From: Aphidius gifuensis
Taxonomy: Eukaryota > Arthropoda > Insecta > Hymenoptera > Braconidae
Direction: 5' to 3'
Length of the DNA: 64,000 nt
Assembly: GCF_014905175.1 (NCBI RefSeq)
Contig: NC_057790.1
Coordinates: 24,454,469-24,518,468, forward strand
Part shown: in pieces, positions 13,085-25,200 of the stretch
How the letters are laid out: the number at the start of each line of letters is the position of its first letter
How positions within the stretch are numbered: the stretch's first letter is position 1
Notes under the pieces: generated by a model
The model's input: only the letters and a program-made list of their open reading frames with translations
The model's database searches: none
Told to the model about the DNA's origin: nothing
Program-made: the position numbers and the translations under genes

Positions 13085-14491
13085 ATGTTAAACGGTAGTG
13101 TACATTTTGAAGCTAGAATTCAAGCAACTGGTCCACCACGTTTATTGGGTTGGAATGTACCACCTGAAGAGCTAATTCATATACAAGAACACTGGTTATC
13201 TTATCCAGAACCAAATCCTTCACTTCATTATTTACTTGCATTATTATATATTGTATTTACATTTGTTGCATTACTTGGAAATGGACTTGTTATCTGGATA
13301 TTTACTGCGTAAGTGTTGGATTAATATTTTATTTAAAAAAAAACATTTGTAAATATTATTTTTTGTTTTTTTCTCTCTCTTAGAGCAAAAAGTCTACGTA
13401 CACCATCAAATTTATTTGTCGTTAATTTGGCAATACTTGATTTTTTAATGATGATTAAAACACCAATATTTATTTATAATTCATTTCATCATGGCTTTGA
13501 ACTTGGACATCTTGGTTGTCAAATATTTGGTTTTGTTGGTACAATAAGTGGACTTGGTGCATCAATAACAAATTCTGCAATTGCTTATGATCGATATAGG
13601 TATTTTTTTTTTTTTTGTTTTTAATTTTTTTAATTAATTTTAATTAATTTTAATGTTGTTTTTTAAATATAGCACAATTGCTAGTCCACTTGATGGTAAA
13701 TTATCAAGAGGACAAGTTATTATACTGATTTTTGCAATATGGCTTTATACTATACCATGGGCAATGATGCCATTGATGGAAGTATGGGGTAGATTTGCAC
13801 CAGAAGGATATTTAACAGCTTGTACATTTGATTTTTTAACTGACACTGATGAAATACGTTATTTTGTTGGTACATTATTTTTTTTTTCATACTGTATACC
13901 AATGACACTTACAGTTTATTATTATAGTCAAATTGTAAGTCATGTTGTTAATCATGAAAAAGCATTACGTGAACAAGCTAAAAAAATGAATGTTGAAAGT
14001 TTACGTAGTAATCAAAATGCTAATCAAGAATCAGCTGAAGTACGAATAACCAAAGTGAGTTTAATTAAATATTTTTGTATTCAGCGATTAGATAATATTG
14101 TTGTTTTTTTTCAAGGCTGCAATAACAATTTGTTGTTTATTTGTAACATCATGGACACCATATGGTATCATGGCATTAATTGGAGCATTTGGTAACAAGG
14201 CATTATTGACACCTGGTATTACAATGATACCAGCATGTTGTTGTAAATTTGTTGCTTGTCTTGATCCTTATATTTATGCCATAAGTCATCCAAGATACAG
14301 GTAACGATTTTAAAAAAATACAGTTTCTTCTTTTTTTTGGGGGGAGAAAATTGTATGGAATAAACTTGGTTTTTTGTTTGTTCAATAGACTTGAATTACA
14401 AAAACGATTACCCTGGCTAGAACTTCAAGAATCAACACCACAAAATGACGCAACTAGCACTACCACTGAAGCAGTCAGTGCATCAGCTTGA
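13085..14491 (+). CDS. UVop: Ultraviolet-sensitive opsin (rhodopsin-type GPCR)
   Basis: Seven-TM visual pigment of 369 residues in the rhabdomeric membrane, coupling light to Gq phototransduction. Exons: 13085-13308, 13384-13599, 13673-14054, 14116-14300, 14389-14491. Visible landmarks are DRY in YDRYSTIA after TM3, the retinal-binding lysine in CCCKFVACLDPYIY (TM7, with the NPxxY equivalent DPYIY) and the loop-3 signature HEKALREQAKKMN shared by insect opsins. A lysine in TM2 (MMIKTPIF) is the residue known to tune invertebrate opsins to UV, which separates it from blue and long-wavelength paralogues. N-terminal GWNVPPEELIHI and C-terminal LELQKRLPWLELQE match bee UV opsins as I remember them. 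Confidence 0.95.
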
Positions 14492-14725
14492 TTAACTCAA
14501 ATTGTAAAACCGTAAATAAATTTAAAAATAAAAAGACAAAAAAAAAAACAAAAAAAAACATGTGTTTAAACAAAAGAAAAATTATATAAATCAATATTAT
14601 TTTTTTCTTTTTTTTGAACTAATGTAAATAACTGTATCACTAATTTTGTGTTTGAAAAAAAAAATAATATTTATTAAACTGATTGAAAAAAAATTAACAA
14701 ATAATTAATTTTCACCTTTTTTTAT

Positions 14726-15120
14726 TTATAAATTTTTTAAACGACGTAAAATTTCATCTTGAGCTTCAGCATGAATTGGATTTTTTTTCGTAGATTTTAC
14801 TTGACTTGGTGGATTAATTGTAATTTTTTTAGGCTTTGTTGTTTGACTGCCTCCAACAACAATACTACGTAAATCTTTCATTTCTTTATCTACCATATTA
14901 ATTTTTTCTTTATTTATAATTTTTATTTTATCCAAATTTACCTGTGAAAAAAAAAATATATAAATTTAAATTAATAAAATAATAATGTCTTAATGTATTA
15001 AGCAAGCAATAAAATAAATTGACAAACTTTTTTTTTATTTCCAGATTTTTTAGAAATTGAGCCCTTAGCAGCAATTTTATTGACATGTTTTTTCTTCATC
15101 TGCTTCTTGTTTTTCGCCAT
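14726..15120 (-). CDS. RBIS: RBIS-like ribosome biogenesis protein, overlapping TRMT5 3' end
   Basis: Small basic protein of 102 residues in two exons, 15120-15028 and 14941-14726. It starts MAKNKKQMKKKHVNKIAAKG and continues VNLDKIKIINKEKINMVDKE, ending EAQDEILRRLKNL. Size, Lys-rich start and the spaced Val/Leu/Lys-Ile then Glu-Lys-x-Asn pattern resemble vertebrate RBIS (C8orf59, about 100 residues), a nucleolar 60S biogenesis factor; this match is from memory. The start codon (AAACATGG, strong context) lies inside the last codons of TRMT5 in another frame, giving a 44-nt overlap. A good splice acceptor (ATATTTCAG at 15127) lies six bases upstream, so an alternatively spliced leader is likely. 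Donor 1 (AAA|GTTTGT) is weak. Confidence 0.7.
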
Positions 15121-16465
15121 GTTTATCTGAAATATCATAATCAACATTGTCAATTTTAGCTTTTTTTTTTAAAGGTTCACCTTGTTTCATAATTTTTTCA
15201 GTCAAATAAAATGACACTCTCATCATGTCTTTAGCTGGTGCAACATTTCTAACATAATGAATAATTTTTAATGCATCATCTGTTAATTCACAATTAATAA
15301 CACTTTCAACTAATTTTTTAGCTGCTAATTTTGGATCATCTTCTTTTTTAACTTTGACAAAACAATATAAATGTATTAATGGTGGTTTTTTTGTTATTAA
15401 ATTAATTTCATCATCATTTAACCAATCATGAAAAACATCAAGATATTCATATGCCAATGCTGGTAAATTCATAGCAATATGTTCATTACCATCTTCATTA
15501 TTTTTTCTTCTAGCTAATAAATTATTTTTAACATCATTACGTAAAAAATCTCTACCATCTTTATTATAACAATTTAAATTATTTTTTATTTTATTTATTT
15601 TAGCATTTTCCATAAGCCATTTATATGATTCTGGATTTAAATCATTAGCCATAACAGTTACACCTTTTTTAGCAGCTGGTATTGAAAATGGACCAACACC
15701 ACAAAATACATCATAAAGTACATCATTTTTTTTCATAAATTCTAATAATCTTTCATGCTCAGTACTTAAACGTGAATTCCAATATACTTTTGAAAAATCA
15801 AATTTAAATTGACAATTATTTTCTTTTAATGTTGCTATTGTATTATTTTCACCAGCAAGTATTTCCATTGAAAAATTACGATACTCATTATTAATATTAT
15901 TTAATTTATTAACAACTGTTTTAGTTTGTGATGTTGTATCTAAATAAATTTGTCCAATTATATCTTTAAATGGTAATTGATTATCACGTAAATTTAAATG
16001 TACAATATGTCCAACTTTAGTATATGATGATGGTACATCAATGTCATCTGGAATGATTGCTTTAAATATTTGTTCAGCATTCCAATTATCATATTTCAGG
16101 GTCAACATTGTTTTGTCAATACAGCTTGTGTATTTTTTAATAATATCTAAATCAGGTTTATCAATGTCATTTATACTTTCAACTTTTGATGGATCAAGAG
16201 TAATCATTAAATTATCATCAACTATTTTAACAGCTTTGTAATTTCGTAATTTTAATAAATACTTTTTAACAGCTGGCAGTATTATTTGAGGTGATACATT
16301 GCCTAAATTTAAACATGGTACTTCATAATTTGATGTAAATGCATCACGATTTAATTTTGTCATTCCTTTGACTGTATCAGGTGGAGCAAGTGTTTTAACC
16401 ATTTTTATTTTTTTTGTCAAGTTTAATTGTGATAATTTTATTATCAAATTATATATATATTTCAT
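15077..16465 (-). CDS. TRMT5: tRNA (guanine37-N1)-methyltransferase
   Basis: Single-exon enzyme that makes m1G37 beside the anticodon and so prevents frameshifting; 462 residues. The Trm5 fold is clear: an N-terminal domain, then the class-I SAM site VLYDVFCGVGPFSIPAA (about residues 250-265), the ribose-binding acid in MANDLNP, DGRDF and the MNLPA motif, ending in a Lys-rich tail. Two in-frame starts exist. The first (16465) adds a basic, acid-free MKYIYNLIIKLSQLNLTKK, which looks like a mitochondrial presequence; the second (16402, MVKTLAPP) would give a cytosolic/nuclear form. Dual targeting is known for Trm5. A 5' UTR intron (donor at 16663, acceptor at 16586) is plausible. The last 44 nt overlap the RBIS-like frame. 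Confidence 0.93.
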   Translation of the reverse strand: MKYIYNLIIKLSQLNLTKKIKMVKTLAPPDTVKGMTKLNRDAFTSNYEVPCLNLGNVSPQIILPAVKKYLLKLRNYKAVKIVDDNLMITLDPSKVESINDIDKPDLDIIKKYTSCIDKTMLTLKYDNWNAEQIFKAIIPDDIDVPSSYTKVGHIVHLNLRDNQLPFKDIIGQIYLDTTSQTKTVVNKLNNINNEYRNFSMEILAGENNTIATLKENNCQFKFDFSKVYWNSRLSTEHERLLEFMKKNDVLYDVFCGVGPFSIPAAKKGVTVMANDLNPESYKWLMENAKINKIKNNLNCYNKDGRDFLRNDVKNNLLARRKNNEDGNEHIAMNLPALAYEYLDVFHDWLNDDEINLITKKPPLIHLYCFVKVKKEDDPKLAAKKLVESVINCELTDDALKIIHYVRNVAPAKDMMRVSFYLTEKIMKQGEPLKKKAKIDNVDYDISDKHGEKQEADEEKTCQ

Positions 16466-16585
16466 ATATTACTAATGATGACAGACAATGATTAATCCTT
16501 GTCTTTTAATTCACACTTTGAATATTTTTTTTTTTTATAATAAATTATACATTTATTTACTATTTTTTTTTAAATTTTATTTTAC

Positions 16586-16663
16586 CTGAAACAAAAGAAT
16601 TAAAAAACAAGGATTTTCACATTGTCTGTTTAATATTTTATTTATTATTAATTTTTTACTTAC
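16586..16663 (-). other. Likely 5' UTR intron of TRMT5
   Basis: On the minus strand ATCTG|GTAAGT is followed after 78 bp by TTTGTTTCAG. The same donor could also join the acceptor next to the RBIS-like start. Confidence 0.45.
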
Positions 16664-16690
16664 CAGATTTTATTATCAAATTGCTTCAAG

Positions 16691-16700
16691 TCCACGTGTA
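16691..16700. promoter_or_regulatory. E-box CACGTG near TRMT5/RBIS promoter
   Basis: Palindromic CACGTG at 16693-16698, just upstream of the presumed leader exon. Such E-boxes (Myc/Max, USF) are common at ribosome-biogenesis genes. Binding is inference. Confidence 0.35.
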
Positions 16701-17243
16701 TCAACAGACAAATATGATCTCACTAAATAAAAATATAAATAAAAATTATGAGTTTAAGTTATTTTATATTTTCAAAAACAATAATATTTATAGGTTTTTT
16801 TTTTTTTATAATAATTTATTTATTAACAATACCTGTGTTTATATTGTTTATCAACAAAGTATATTGTACAACAATAAATGTAGATATTTTTCATTTATTT
16901 ATTAGTTATTGTTATTATTTGTTGGGCTTATTACTAGCCTGATCTGAGAATTCCAGTTTGCAATAATGATGGACGATGTCGCCACCAATTCCGTTTTAAA
17001 AATTGGGGGGGAATTGAGTAGAGAAAAAAAAAACAGAAAAAAAAAAAAAACTGAAAAAAACGGTTAAGCATTGTAAATTAGAGTAACAACAAAACAGGTC
17101 CAAACACGTCGCATATAAAGCACCCTGAATAACGTACATCTGACATTTATCTGAGAAAAAAAGAGCTTATAAAGTTTGTTTTTATCAAATAATATCAAGC
17201 AAATATTTGTTTATTTATAAAATTAATAAAATAAATATTAAAA
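16701..17243. other. Divergent spacer TRMT5 / RAD51
   Basis: AT-rich region. A CATATAAAG element at 17112-17120, about 125 bp upstream of the RAD51 start, is a candidate TATA box. Short frames in 16681-16942 are Phe/Ile-rich and not supported as genes. Confidence 0.45.
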
Positions 17244-18344
17244 ATGAGTGCACAAGTTGAAAGATCAACAAATGAAACCAACAATGATGAAGAAATTGAA
17301 GATGCTGGACAAGCTAAGCTAATATCTTGTATTGAGGTATGTAAAAAATTAATTGTTTACTTAATTAATAAACAAAACTAATTAATAATAAATAATTTAA
17401 TTTAGGGAATAAATGGAATAACTGCAGCAGATATAACAAAGCTAAAAGATGGTGGTTATTATACAGTTGAATCAATAGCTTATGCACCAAAAAAACATCT
17501 TTTAACAATAAAAGGTATAAGTGAAGCAAAAGCTGATAAAATAATGGCAGAAGCATCAAAATTAGTTGTTATGGGTTTTAAATCAGCAACTGAAATTCAT
17601 CAATCAAGAGCAAATATTGTATTTATATCAACTGGATCAGCTGAATTGGATCGTTTACTTGGTGGTGGTATTGAAACTGGTTCAATAACTGAAATATTTG
17701 GTGAATTTCGTACTGGTAAAACTCAACTTGCTCATACACTTGCTGTTAATTGTCAATTACCAATTGACATGGGTGGTGCTGAAGGTAAATGTTTATGGAT
17801 TGATACTGAAGGAACATTTCGTCCAGAACGTCTTGTTGCATGTGCTGAAAGATATAAAATGGCTGCTGAAAGTGTACTTGATAATGTTGCATCTGCTCGT
17901 GCATATAATACTGATCATCAAACACAATTATTAATAATGGCAAGTGCTATGATGACTGAATCACGTTATGCATTATTAATTGTTGATTCAGCAACAGCAT
18001 TATATCGTACTGATTATTCTGGACGTGGTGAATTATCAGCAAGACAAATGCATTTAGCTAGATTTTTACGTATGCTATTGAGAATTGCTGATGAACATGG
18101 TGTTGCTGTTGTTATAACAAATCAAGTTGTTGCACAAGTTGATGGTGCAGCAAGTATGTTTGGTGGTGATCAAAAAAAACCAATTGGTGGTAATATTATT
18201 GCACATGCTAGTACAACACGTCTTTATTTACGCAAAGGTCGTGGTGAAACAAGAATATGTAAAATTTATGATTCACCATGTTTACCAGAGAGTGAAGCAA
18301 TGTTTTCAATTAATGCTGATGGAATTGGTGATGTCAAAGAATAA
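17244..18344 (+). CDS. Rad51: RAD51 recombinase
   Basis: Strand-exchange ATPase of homologous recombination, 343 residues (human 339). Two exons: 17244-17336 and 17406-18344. It has an N-terminal helix-hairpin-helix domain (GINGITAADITKLKDGGYYT), a linker with the RAD51 polymerisation motif region, Walker A GEFRTGKTQ and Walker B LLIVDSAT, then loops L1 and L2 (RQMHLARFLRMLLRIADEHG; MFGGDQKKPIGGN). The C-terminus SINADGIGDVKE is near-identical to other RAD51 proteins. GEFRTGKTQ and the full length separate it from DMC1 and the shorter paralogues. It belongs with POLA2, CTCF, NDC80 and NCAPG in the genome-maintenance set of this window, but nothing shows co-regulation. Confidence 0.97.
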
Positions 18345-18979
18345 ACATATACAATTTTCATTCAACATTTTTCATAATAAAATTGTTCATTTTTTTTAAC
18401 TATAATAAGTATATGTTTAATTGTCTTTTATTAATTTACGAATTTTAATTATAAATTGTTAAACTATTATCATCAATTTAATATAATAATAATAATATAA
18501 AATAAAAATTATAGTTTTGATAAAATACATGAATTTATTTATTTAATTATTAATATTTTTAAACTCTTTTTTGTTCATCCTCCATTTTTGTTCTATGAGA
18601 TAACCAAGATGTCCGACTTGTAAATAAAAAAATCCAACCTAAACTGTATCATCACTGTAAATCATCTGTAAACACCCCTTAATCTAAATAACAATTTTCC
18701 ACGTCGGCAAAAATTTCTTTTGTTAAATAAAATAATTATTTAACAAAATAAATTGTTGCAGGCTTGCAGAATCATCTGACTCTGTGGTCATCATACTTTT
18801 GTAGCTAAAAACAGGTCAATACATTTTTAATTACTTCTAGCAAAATTAATTATTATTTTGACAGTTCTTTTTTTTTTTTTTTTTTCTTTCTTTTATCATT
18901 TCAAAATAGTAAATTAGTAAGTACTTATTTGTTGAGAATAAAAAAAAAAATCTAAAATAAAAAAAAGCATTAGTATAAA
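18345..18979. other. Spacer between RAD51 and DPP3
   Basis: RAD51 3' UTR followed by AT-rich DNA. A less AT-rich segment near 18760-18815 has no assignable function. Confidence 0.5.
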
Positions 18980-21610
18980 ATGTTAAAACTTGTTAGAACA
19001 AATATTATATTAAATTTGACAAAAAAAAATATTAAATTGTCACAATTTATAATTCAAGATAAACAAAATATTATTATAAATAATAAAAAACAGTATTATT
19101 CAAATTTATCTAGTAATATTATTAAAAATAATAACGGGTAAATAAATTAATATCTTTTTTAAATAATAAAACAATTCAACTAATTAAATTAAAAAAAAAA
19201 TAATTATTAGCAACAGTGTAATTTAATTACAATTAATATTTGATTTTTGTGTTACAGATTTTATAGAAAATACAGCAAAATGTCTGATGATAATTCACAA
19301 TATACACTTCCCAATAATCAGCCAATTGTTTTACTTGATTGTGAAACAGCATTCAATGCATTATCAAAATATGAAAAATTATATTCTCATTATTTGAGTA
19401 GAGTATCATGGAATGGTGGTTTAATAACACTCGTTCAAACATCACCAGAATCACCATTGATATTTTCATTGTTACATAAAATATTAATCAATGAGAAAAT
19501 TTGTGATTTAAAAAAATCAGCTATTGCTGCTGGTGTTAGTGATGATGAATTTACAGTAAGTTATTGAATCATTACTTTTTATTGAATGGATAATTTTTTA
19601 ATAATAAATTTGTTGATTTAATTTAGGCATTTCTTGTTTATACATGTGGTTTCTTTTCAAATGCTGGAAATTACAAATCATTTGGTGACAGTAAAATAAT
19701 TCCAAATTTACCAAAAGATAAATTTGAAATAATTGTTAAATCATCAAAAGCATACGAAGATAAATCAAATAAACTTGATGATATTTGGAGTAAAATGAAT
19801 AAAATGCTTTATTCACTTGATGGTAAATTAAAATCTCTTGGTCTTGGTGATAAAGGAATAACAACTTATTTTTCATCAAATTGTACTGAAGATGATGTTC
19901 ATATTGTCAAAGAATTTATGCAAAGTAATAAACTTGAAGCTTATAATAATCGTTGTTTTAAAACAACTGAAAAATATGGTGAATCAAATAATGAAACACG
20001 TGATGTTTATGAAATAAGATTAGCATCATTAGAAGATAGTAATGATAATGATAATATAACAATGCCTGAAGTTATATTTGAAGGTGCTAAATTTAAAGTA
20101 ACACGTGGTGATTATAGTAAATTATTTATATCAATGATTGATAATTTTCAAAAAGCAATTAAATATGCAGCAAATGATAATGAAAAATTTATGATTGAAA
20201 AATATATAAAACATTTTAAAAATGGTTCATTAGAAGATCATAAAGATGCAATGCGTTATTGGATTAAAGATAAAGGACCAGTTGTTGAATGTAATATTGG
20301 TTTTATTGAAACATATCGTGATCCAGCTGGACAACGTGGTGAATTTGAAGGTTTTGTTGCAATTGTTAATAAAGAAATGTCGAAAAAATTTACAACACTT
20401 GTTGATCAAGCACAAAATTTATTACCAAAATTACCATGGGGTAATGATTTTGAAAAAGATGAATTTTTACGTCCTGATTTTACATCACTTGATGTATTAA
20501 CATTTGCTGGTTCAGGTATACCAGCTGGTATAAATATACCAAATTATGATGAAATACGTCAAAATGAAGGTTTTAAAAATGTATCACTTGGTAATGTTAT
20601 ACCAGCAAGTATGAAACAAGATATTATACCATTTTTATCTGATAATGATCAAGCATTATTACATAAACATAGAATTGCTAGTTTTGAAGTACAAGTTGGT
20701 CTTCATGAATTACTTGGACATGGTAGTGGTAAATTTTTCCGTCAATGTGAAGATGGTACATTTAATTTTGATAATACCAAAGTTATAAATCCATTAACAG
20801 GTAAAAAAATTGATAAATATTATTCAATTGGTGAAACTTATGATTCAAAATTTGGCTCAATGGGTTCATCATATGAAGAATGTCGTGCTGAAGCTGTTGG
20901 TCTTTATCTTAGTCTTGAAAAAGATGTACTTGAAATATTTGGATATAAAGATGATGATGCTGATGAAATTATTTATGTTAATTGGTTATCATTAATTTGG
21001 ACTGGTTGTGCTAAAGCATTAGAAATGTATCAACCAGAAACTAAAAAATGGCTACAAGCACATTCACAAGCACGTTATGTTTTAATGAGAGTTTGTCTTG
21101 AAGCTGGTGATGATTTTATTAAAATTGAAGAAACAGAAAAAGATAAAAATTTATTATTAACAATGGATAAAAATAAAATAAATACTGTTGGTAAAAAAGC
21201 TATTGGTGACTTTTTAACAAAATTACAAGTTTATAAAAGTACTGGTGATTATGAAGCTGCTAAAGCAATGTATGATAAATATTCTGATGTACCTGAAGAT
21301 GGTGAACATCCATTTGGTAAATGGTGGAAAATTGTTTTAGCTAATAAACAACCAAGAAAAATATTTGTACAAGCAAATACATCTGTTACTGGACAAGGTA
21401 AATATTTTTTTTAAAAATTCATTTTGTTTATATATTAATTTATATTTTTCTCTGCTTCTAGATGAAGATGTTAAACTGACAAATTATGAAGCAACATTTG
21501 AAGGTTTTATTCAATCATGGGTCGACAGATTTCCAACACCAGAATACTCTGATATTCTTGTTGAACTTGCTGAAAAAGATAGCCCATATTTTCCAGAAGC
21601 TTATAATTAA
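18980..21610 (+). CDS. Dpp3: Dipeptidyl peptidase 3
   Basis: Zinc exopeptidase (M49) that releases N-terminal dipeptides from short peptides; 791 residues. Exons: 18980-19137, 19258-19555, 19627-21397, 21462-21610. The zinc site HELLGH and the third ligand/catalytic motif EECRAE are both present, as is the substrate-cleft segment FAGSGIPAGINIPNYD. Exon 1 encodes about 53 extra N-terminal residues (MLKLVRTNIILNLTKKNIKL...) that are basic and free of early acids, like a mitochondrial presequence. The Met at 19280 (MSDDNSQYTLP) fits the usual cytosolic start. Both forms may be made, through alternative first exons or leaky initiation. The family is normally about 720-740 residues, consistent with the shorter form. 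Confidence 0.96.
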
Positions 21611-22236
21611 TTTAAATTTAAATCATCATGACTAACATTGTTTGCTCTTTTTATTTTTTTTTTTAGTTATACAATAATTATAACATTTTATTATCAGCCA
21701 TACTTGTCAATTGTCATACTCAAAAATATTCTGTTATTTTAATTTTTTTTTTTCTATAAATACTGGCTCTAAATATTTTTTTCATTTAATGATAATGAAA
21801 AATAGAAAACAATGTTTTTCATAATCATCATAATTAGTATCATACTTTTGTTCTTTTTTATAACTCTGAATAATTTTTTTTTTTTTTTTTTCTTGTAATA
21901 AATAAATATTTTTACTGATGAATATTGTCGTTCAATTTATTTATATTGTCCCGAGGAATTTTTAAGCTATTAAATTTATGATTAATGACGAGTCAGTGAC
22001 AATAGAAATGAATTTTTAATTATTTTGTTTTCCATTTTAAATAAATATAATTAAAATTCTTGAAAAAATAAAAAAAAAAAAAAACAATTGCTGTATGTTG
22101 ATGCCCTCTAGACTTCAACATCAGTATCAAGGTAGAAAAAAAAATATGGCTGCGTTTTTATTTTTGATTGGTCATTGAGAAAAATGACGTACATAAGAAA
22201 AAAAAAAAAAAATGATGATGTTTTTCAGAGTGACAA
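21611..22236. other. Spacer between DPP3 and POLA2
   Basis: DPP3 3' UTR with AATAAA signals, poly-A/T runs, then the POLA2 promoter. No further gene seen. Confidence 0.5.
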
Positions 22237-22248
22237 TTTTGGCGGGAA
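22237..22248 (+). promoter_or_regulatory. E2F-like site upstream of POLA2
   Basis: TTTTGGCGGGAA lies 47 bp before the POLA2 start codon. It matches the classic E2F site and suits a gene of the G1/S programme. Confidence 0.6.
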
Positions 22249-22294
22249 GTAGCCGGTTGTCAGAGAGTGAGACAATAATCAACAATAATCCAAG

Positions 22295-25200
22295 ATGACA
22301 AGCAAAGAAAAGCTTTTAGAATTTTTCAACACTTTGGGTCACAATGTTGATGATGAAAACGTCATTAAAAAATGTAAGTACTCATAAATATTACCAAAAT
22401 AATTATCATTTAATTGCATACAATATATTCAGTGTTGGATCCAATGAAAAATCTGGTTATCAGTGAAATTAATTTACTCCACCACGTTTTAATTATAAAT
22501 AAATGAAAAAATAAAAATAAAAGTCAACATTTATACAGTGAAATAAATATAAAACCAGTTGATTATTTGCCTCATCTTGCAATTGTGGTGGGTTAAACTT
22601 TAACTGTGATATATCACAACTAATAACCAATCCAACGGTTATTTTTTTTTCTTTTTTTTTTTTTCATTTGGACCCCAACTTCCGCGTCCATGATGTCATG
22701 TTTTATCTTAATGAGATTTCGTAGAATTGCCGACACTTGTCTTTATAAACCATCTTGAAGCAAATACTGTTTTAAATTATGAATAAACAATCAAAAAAAA
22801 AAAAAAAAAGAAAGGGAGCAAACTAACCTAAAAAAAAAAATGATGTATCTTTTTTTTCAACAAGTAGTTGTGTTGTAAATTAATTGTTTTTTTAATTTTT
22901 GTTTTATCAGGTCTAGATTTGTGTGAAAAGCATGACATCAATGAGGAGATATTGGTTGATCAGTGGTTTAGTTATGTCACGTCCTTGGAAGATGACAATG
23001 AACCAGCTCCAACAATTGACAACTTGAATGATTTTGATAATCATTTAACTGAAAAACAATTGAATGATAATTCAGACAGTGATAATGATGAACCAACAAC
23101 AATTGATGAGCAACCACGTGATACAACTGATCTTTCAAGGCTTGCTATTTTTAATTCAATCAAAAAATACGAGTATCCTTTTTATAAAATAATATAATAC
23201 ATCATTTTTTTTATATTTTAGAAATTTTAGCATTGAAAAAAAAAAGAAATTATGTTGTCCTTAACTATAAAATTACAGTGAGAATGATGAGGATGATATT
23301 CTTGCGATATATGGCGTTGCAAAACCTGTTGCTTCTTCTACTGAGGTAAGCAATCAAAAATCCATTTGTATATATATTCTAATAATATTAAAAAAAAAAC
23401 TGACTCATAATCAAGTCTCCAATTTGTACAGATTAATGATTATTTTTATTATTTTTTTTTTTGTACCATTTTTAATATCAATCTGATGAAATTTTTTGAT
23501 AATAACTTTTTAATTTTGATGAAATATTTCCTGTATAATTTGAACTTGATTATTGATAAAATTAGAAAATATTATTATTGTTGTTATTATTGCTAATTTG
23601 AGATAGTTGAATATCATTGAAAATATGTGAATTAATTATAAATGTTTGTTGATGTTTTGATTATCAAAAATTAACATAATATTTTCATTTAAATGAAATT
23701 TGATTTTGTTTTTTTGTTGCTGAATTGTTTGTTTATTTATTTCAAGTTTAATGATAAATTAGTAAATGAAAAGAATTTATTTGGCTAAATAATAATAGAA
23801 AAAAATTATAGAAATTGTTAAATTTAAATGAGAAAAAAATATAATAATTGTTTTGGCAACATCGCAGTATGAGAATCATCACAAAATATATTTGCCATGA
23901 ACTCTTTCAAAGATCTCAAAAATAAAAAACTCAGAGTTTGTTGAGCCAATGTCTTTTGATCTGTTGATGGTTCTCATCCTGATTATTATAATGAGATACT
24001 GTTTTTTAAAAAATTTTATGGTTTATTAAATCAACAGCAAAACAAGAAAATTTACTGATAAAAAATTAGAATTATGTGTCTGTGAAGTTCAATAAATCGA
24101 ATAAACTTGGCATGAGAAATTCACAGACATAAATATTAACTAAAAAAATATGAATTTAAATTTTTAAATAATATTTTTTCTAGATAACTATTATTATTTT
24201 TAGAAAAAAAATAGTTGTACATATTTGTTTTTAATTTCATTTCAATGAGTATTAATAATTTCTATGACTTTTATGTTATAAATTATAACATTTAAATTAA
24301 GTTTTTTTTAGTTTTTTTTTTAGTTTTTTTTTTTTTATAATAAATTTCATTTCGCTTGTGCCTGCACATCCGCAAAGATCTTTCTTTTTGTATTTAATAT
24401 CTTGACGTGTATTTTCATTTGCTCCTTTTTGGCTTTTCGCCCCTATTTTTCTTTTTTAATATAATTTAATTTATTTTTTTTTCCTGCCCTCTCTGTTTGC
24501 TTGTGCCCCCAGGGGCAACACTGGTACGATGATTTACGAAGATGCTTTGGCAACACTGTCTGACATTCTTTGTGGTATAAAAGTAATGACGTAACGAGTA
24601 GTCTACCTGTGAACCCGATTCACTGTACCCCCACAGGATTCAAACTTTGTTTTCATCAAAAAAAAAAAATACATTTATATATATATGAATTTATATTGAT
24701 ATTATAAATATGAGCCCTCTAACCCAGAGCTCTTATGTTCCCTCTTGAAACCTTTCACTTTGAAAGATCTCCCTCAATTTATTTTATTATTTTTTTTTCT
24801 AATATTATCCTTTGTTTCGATCTCCAGTCAAGTTTTTCCTGATTTTTTTTTTTTTTATCTTACAGCAAGATCATTATTTTTCCTCAGCTATATATCTTTT
24901 TATTATTTTTTAATTTGACGTTATGTTTATGGAAAAAAAAATTAGCAAATAGTAAAATAAAATATATACAGCACTGTCATGCACAATATTGTGTCCTTCA
25001 TGAATTAAATATTTAAAAACTATTTAACAAAATAAAAATGTATTCTTTTCAATTTTAAACTGAAAGAAAAACATTTAAAAGCCATAAATTTTTTCTTTTA
25101 CTATTCTCTTTTCAAATTGAGAGAAAAAAAAAAGCTCCCTGGTTCGAAAACCCTAAATCCCAGAATCTAAAATTCGCAGAAGAAAGATAAATTTTGTTCA

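Noticed and set aside
25140..25160. GGTTCGAAAACCC resembling a tRNA T-arm
   Set aside because: No matching acceptor stem, D-arm or anticodon arm around it.
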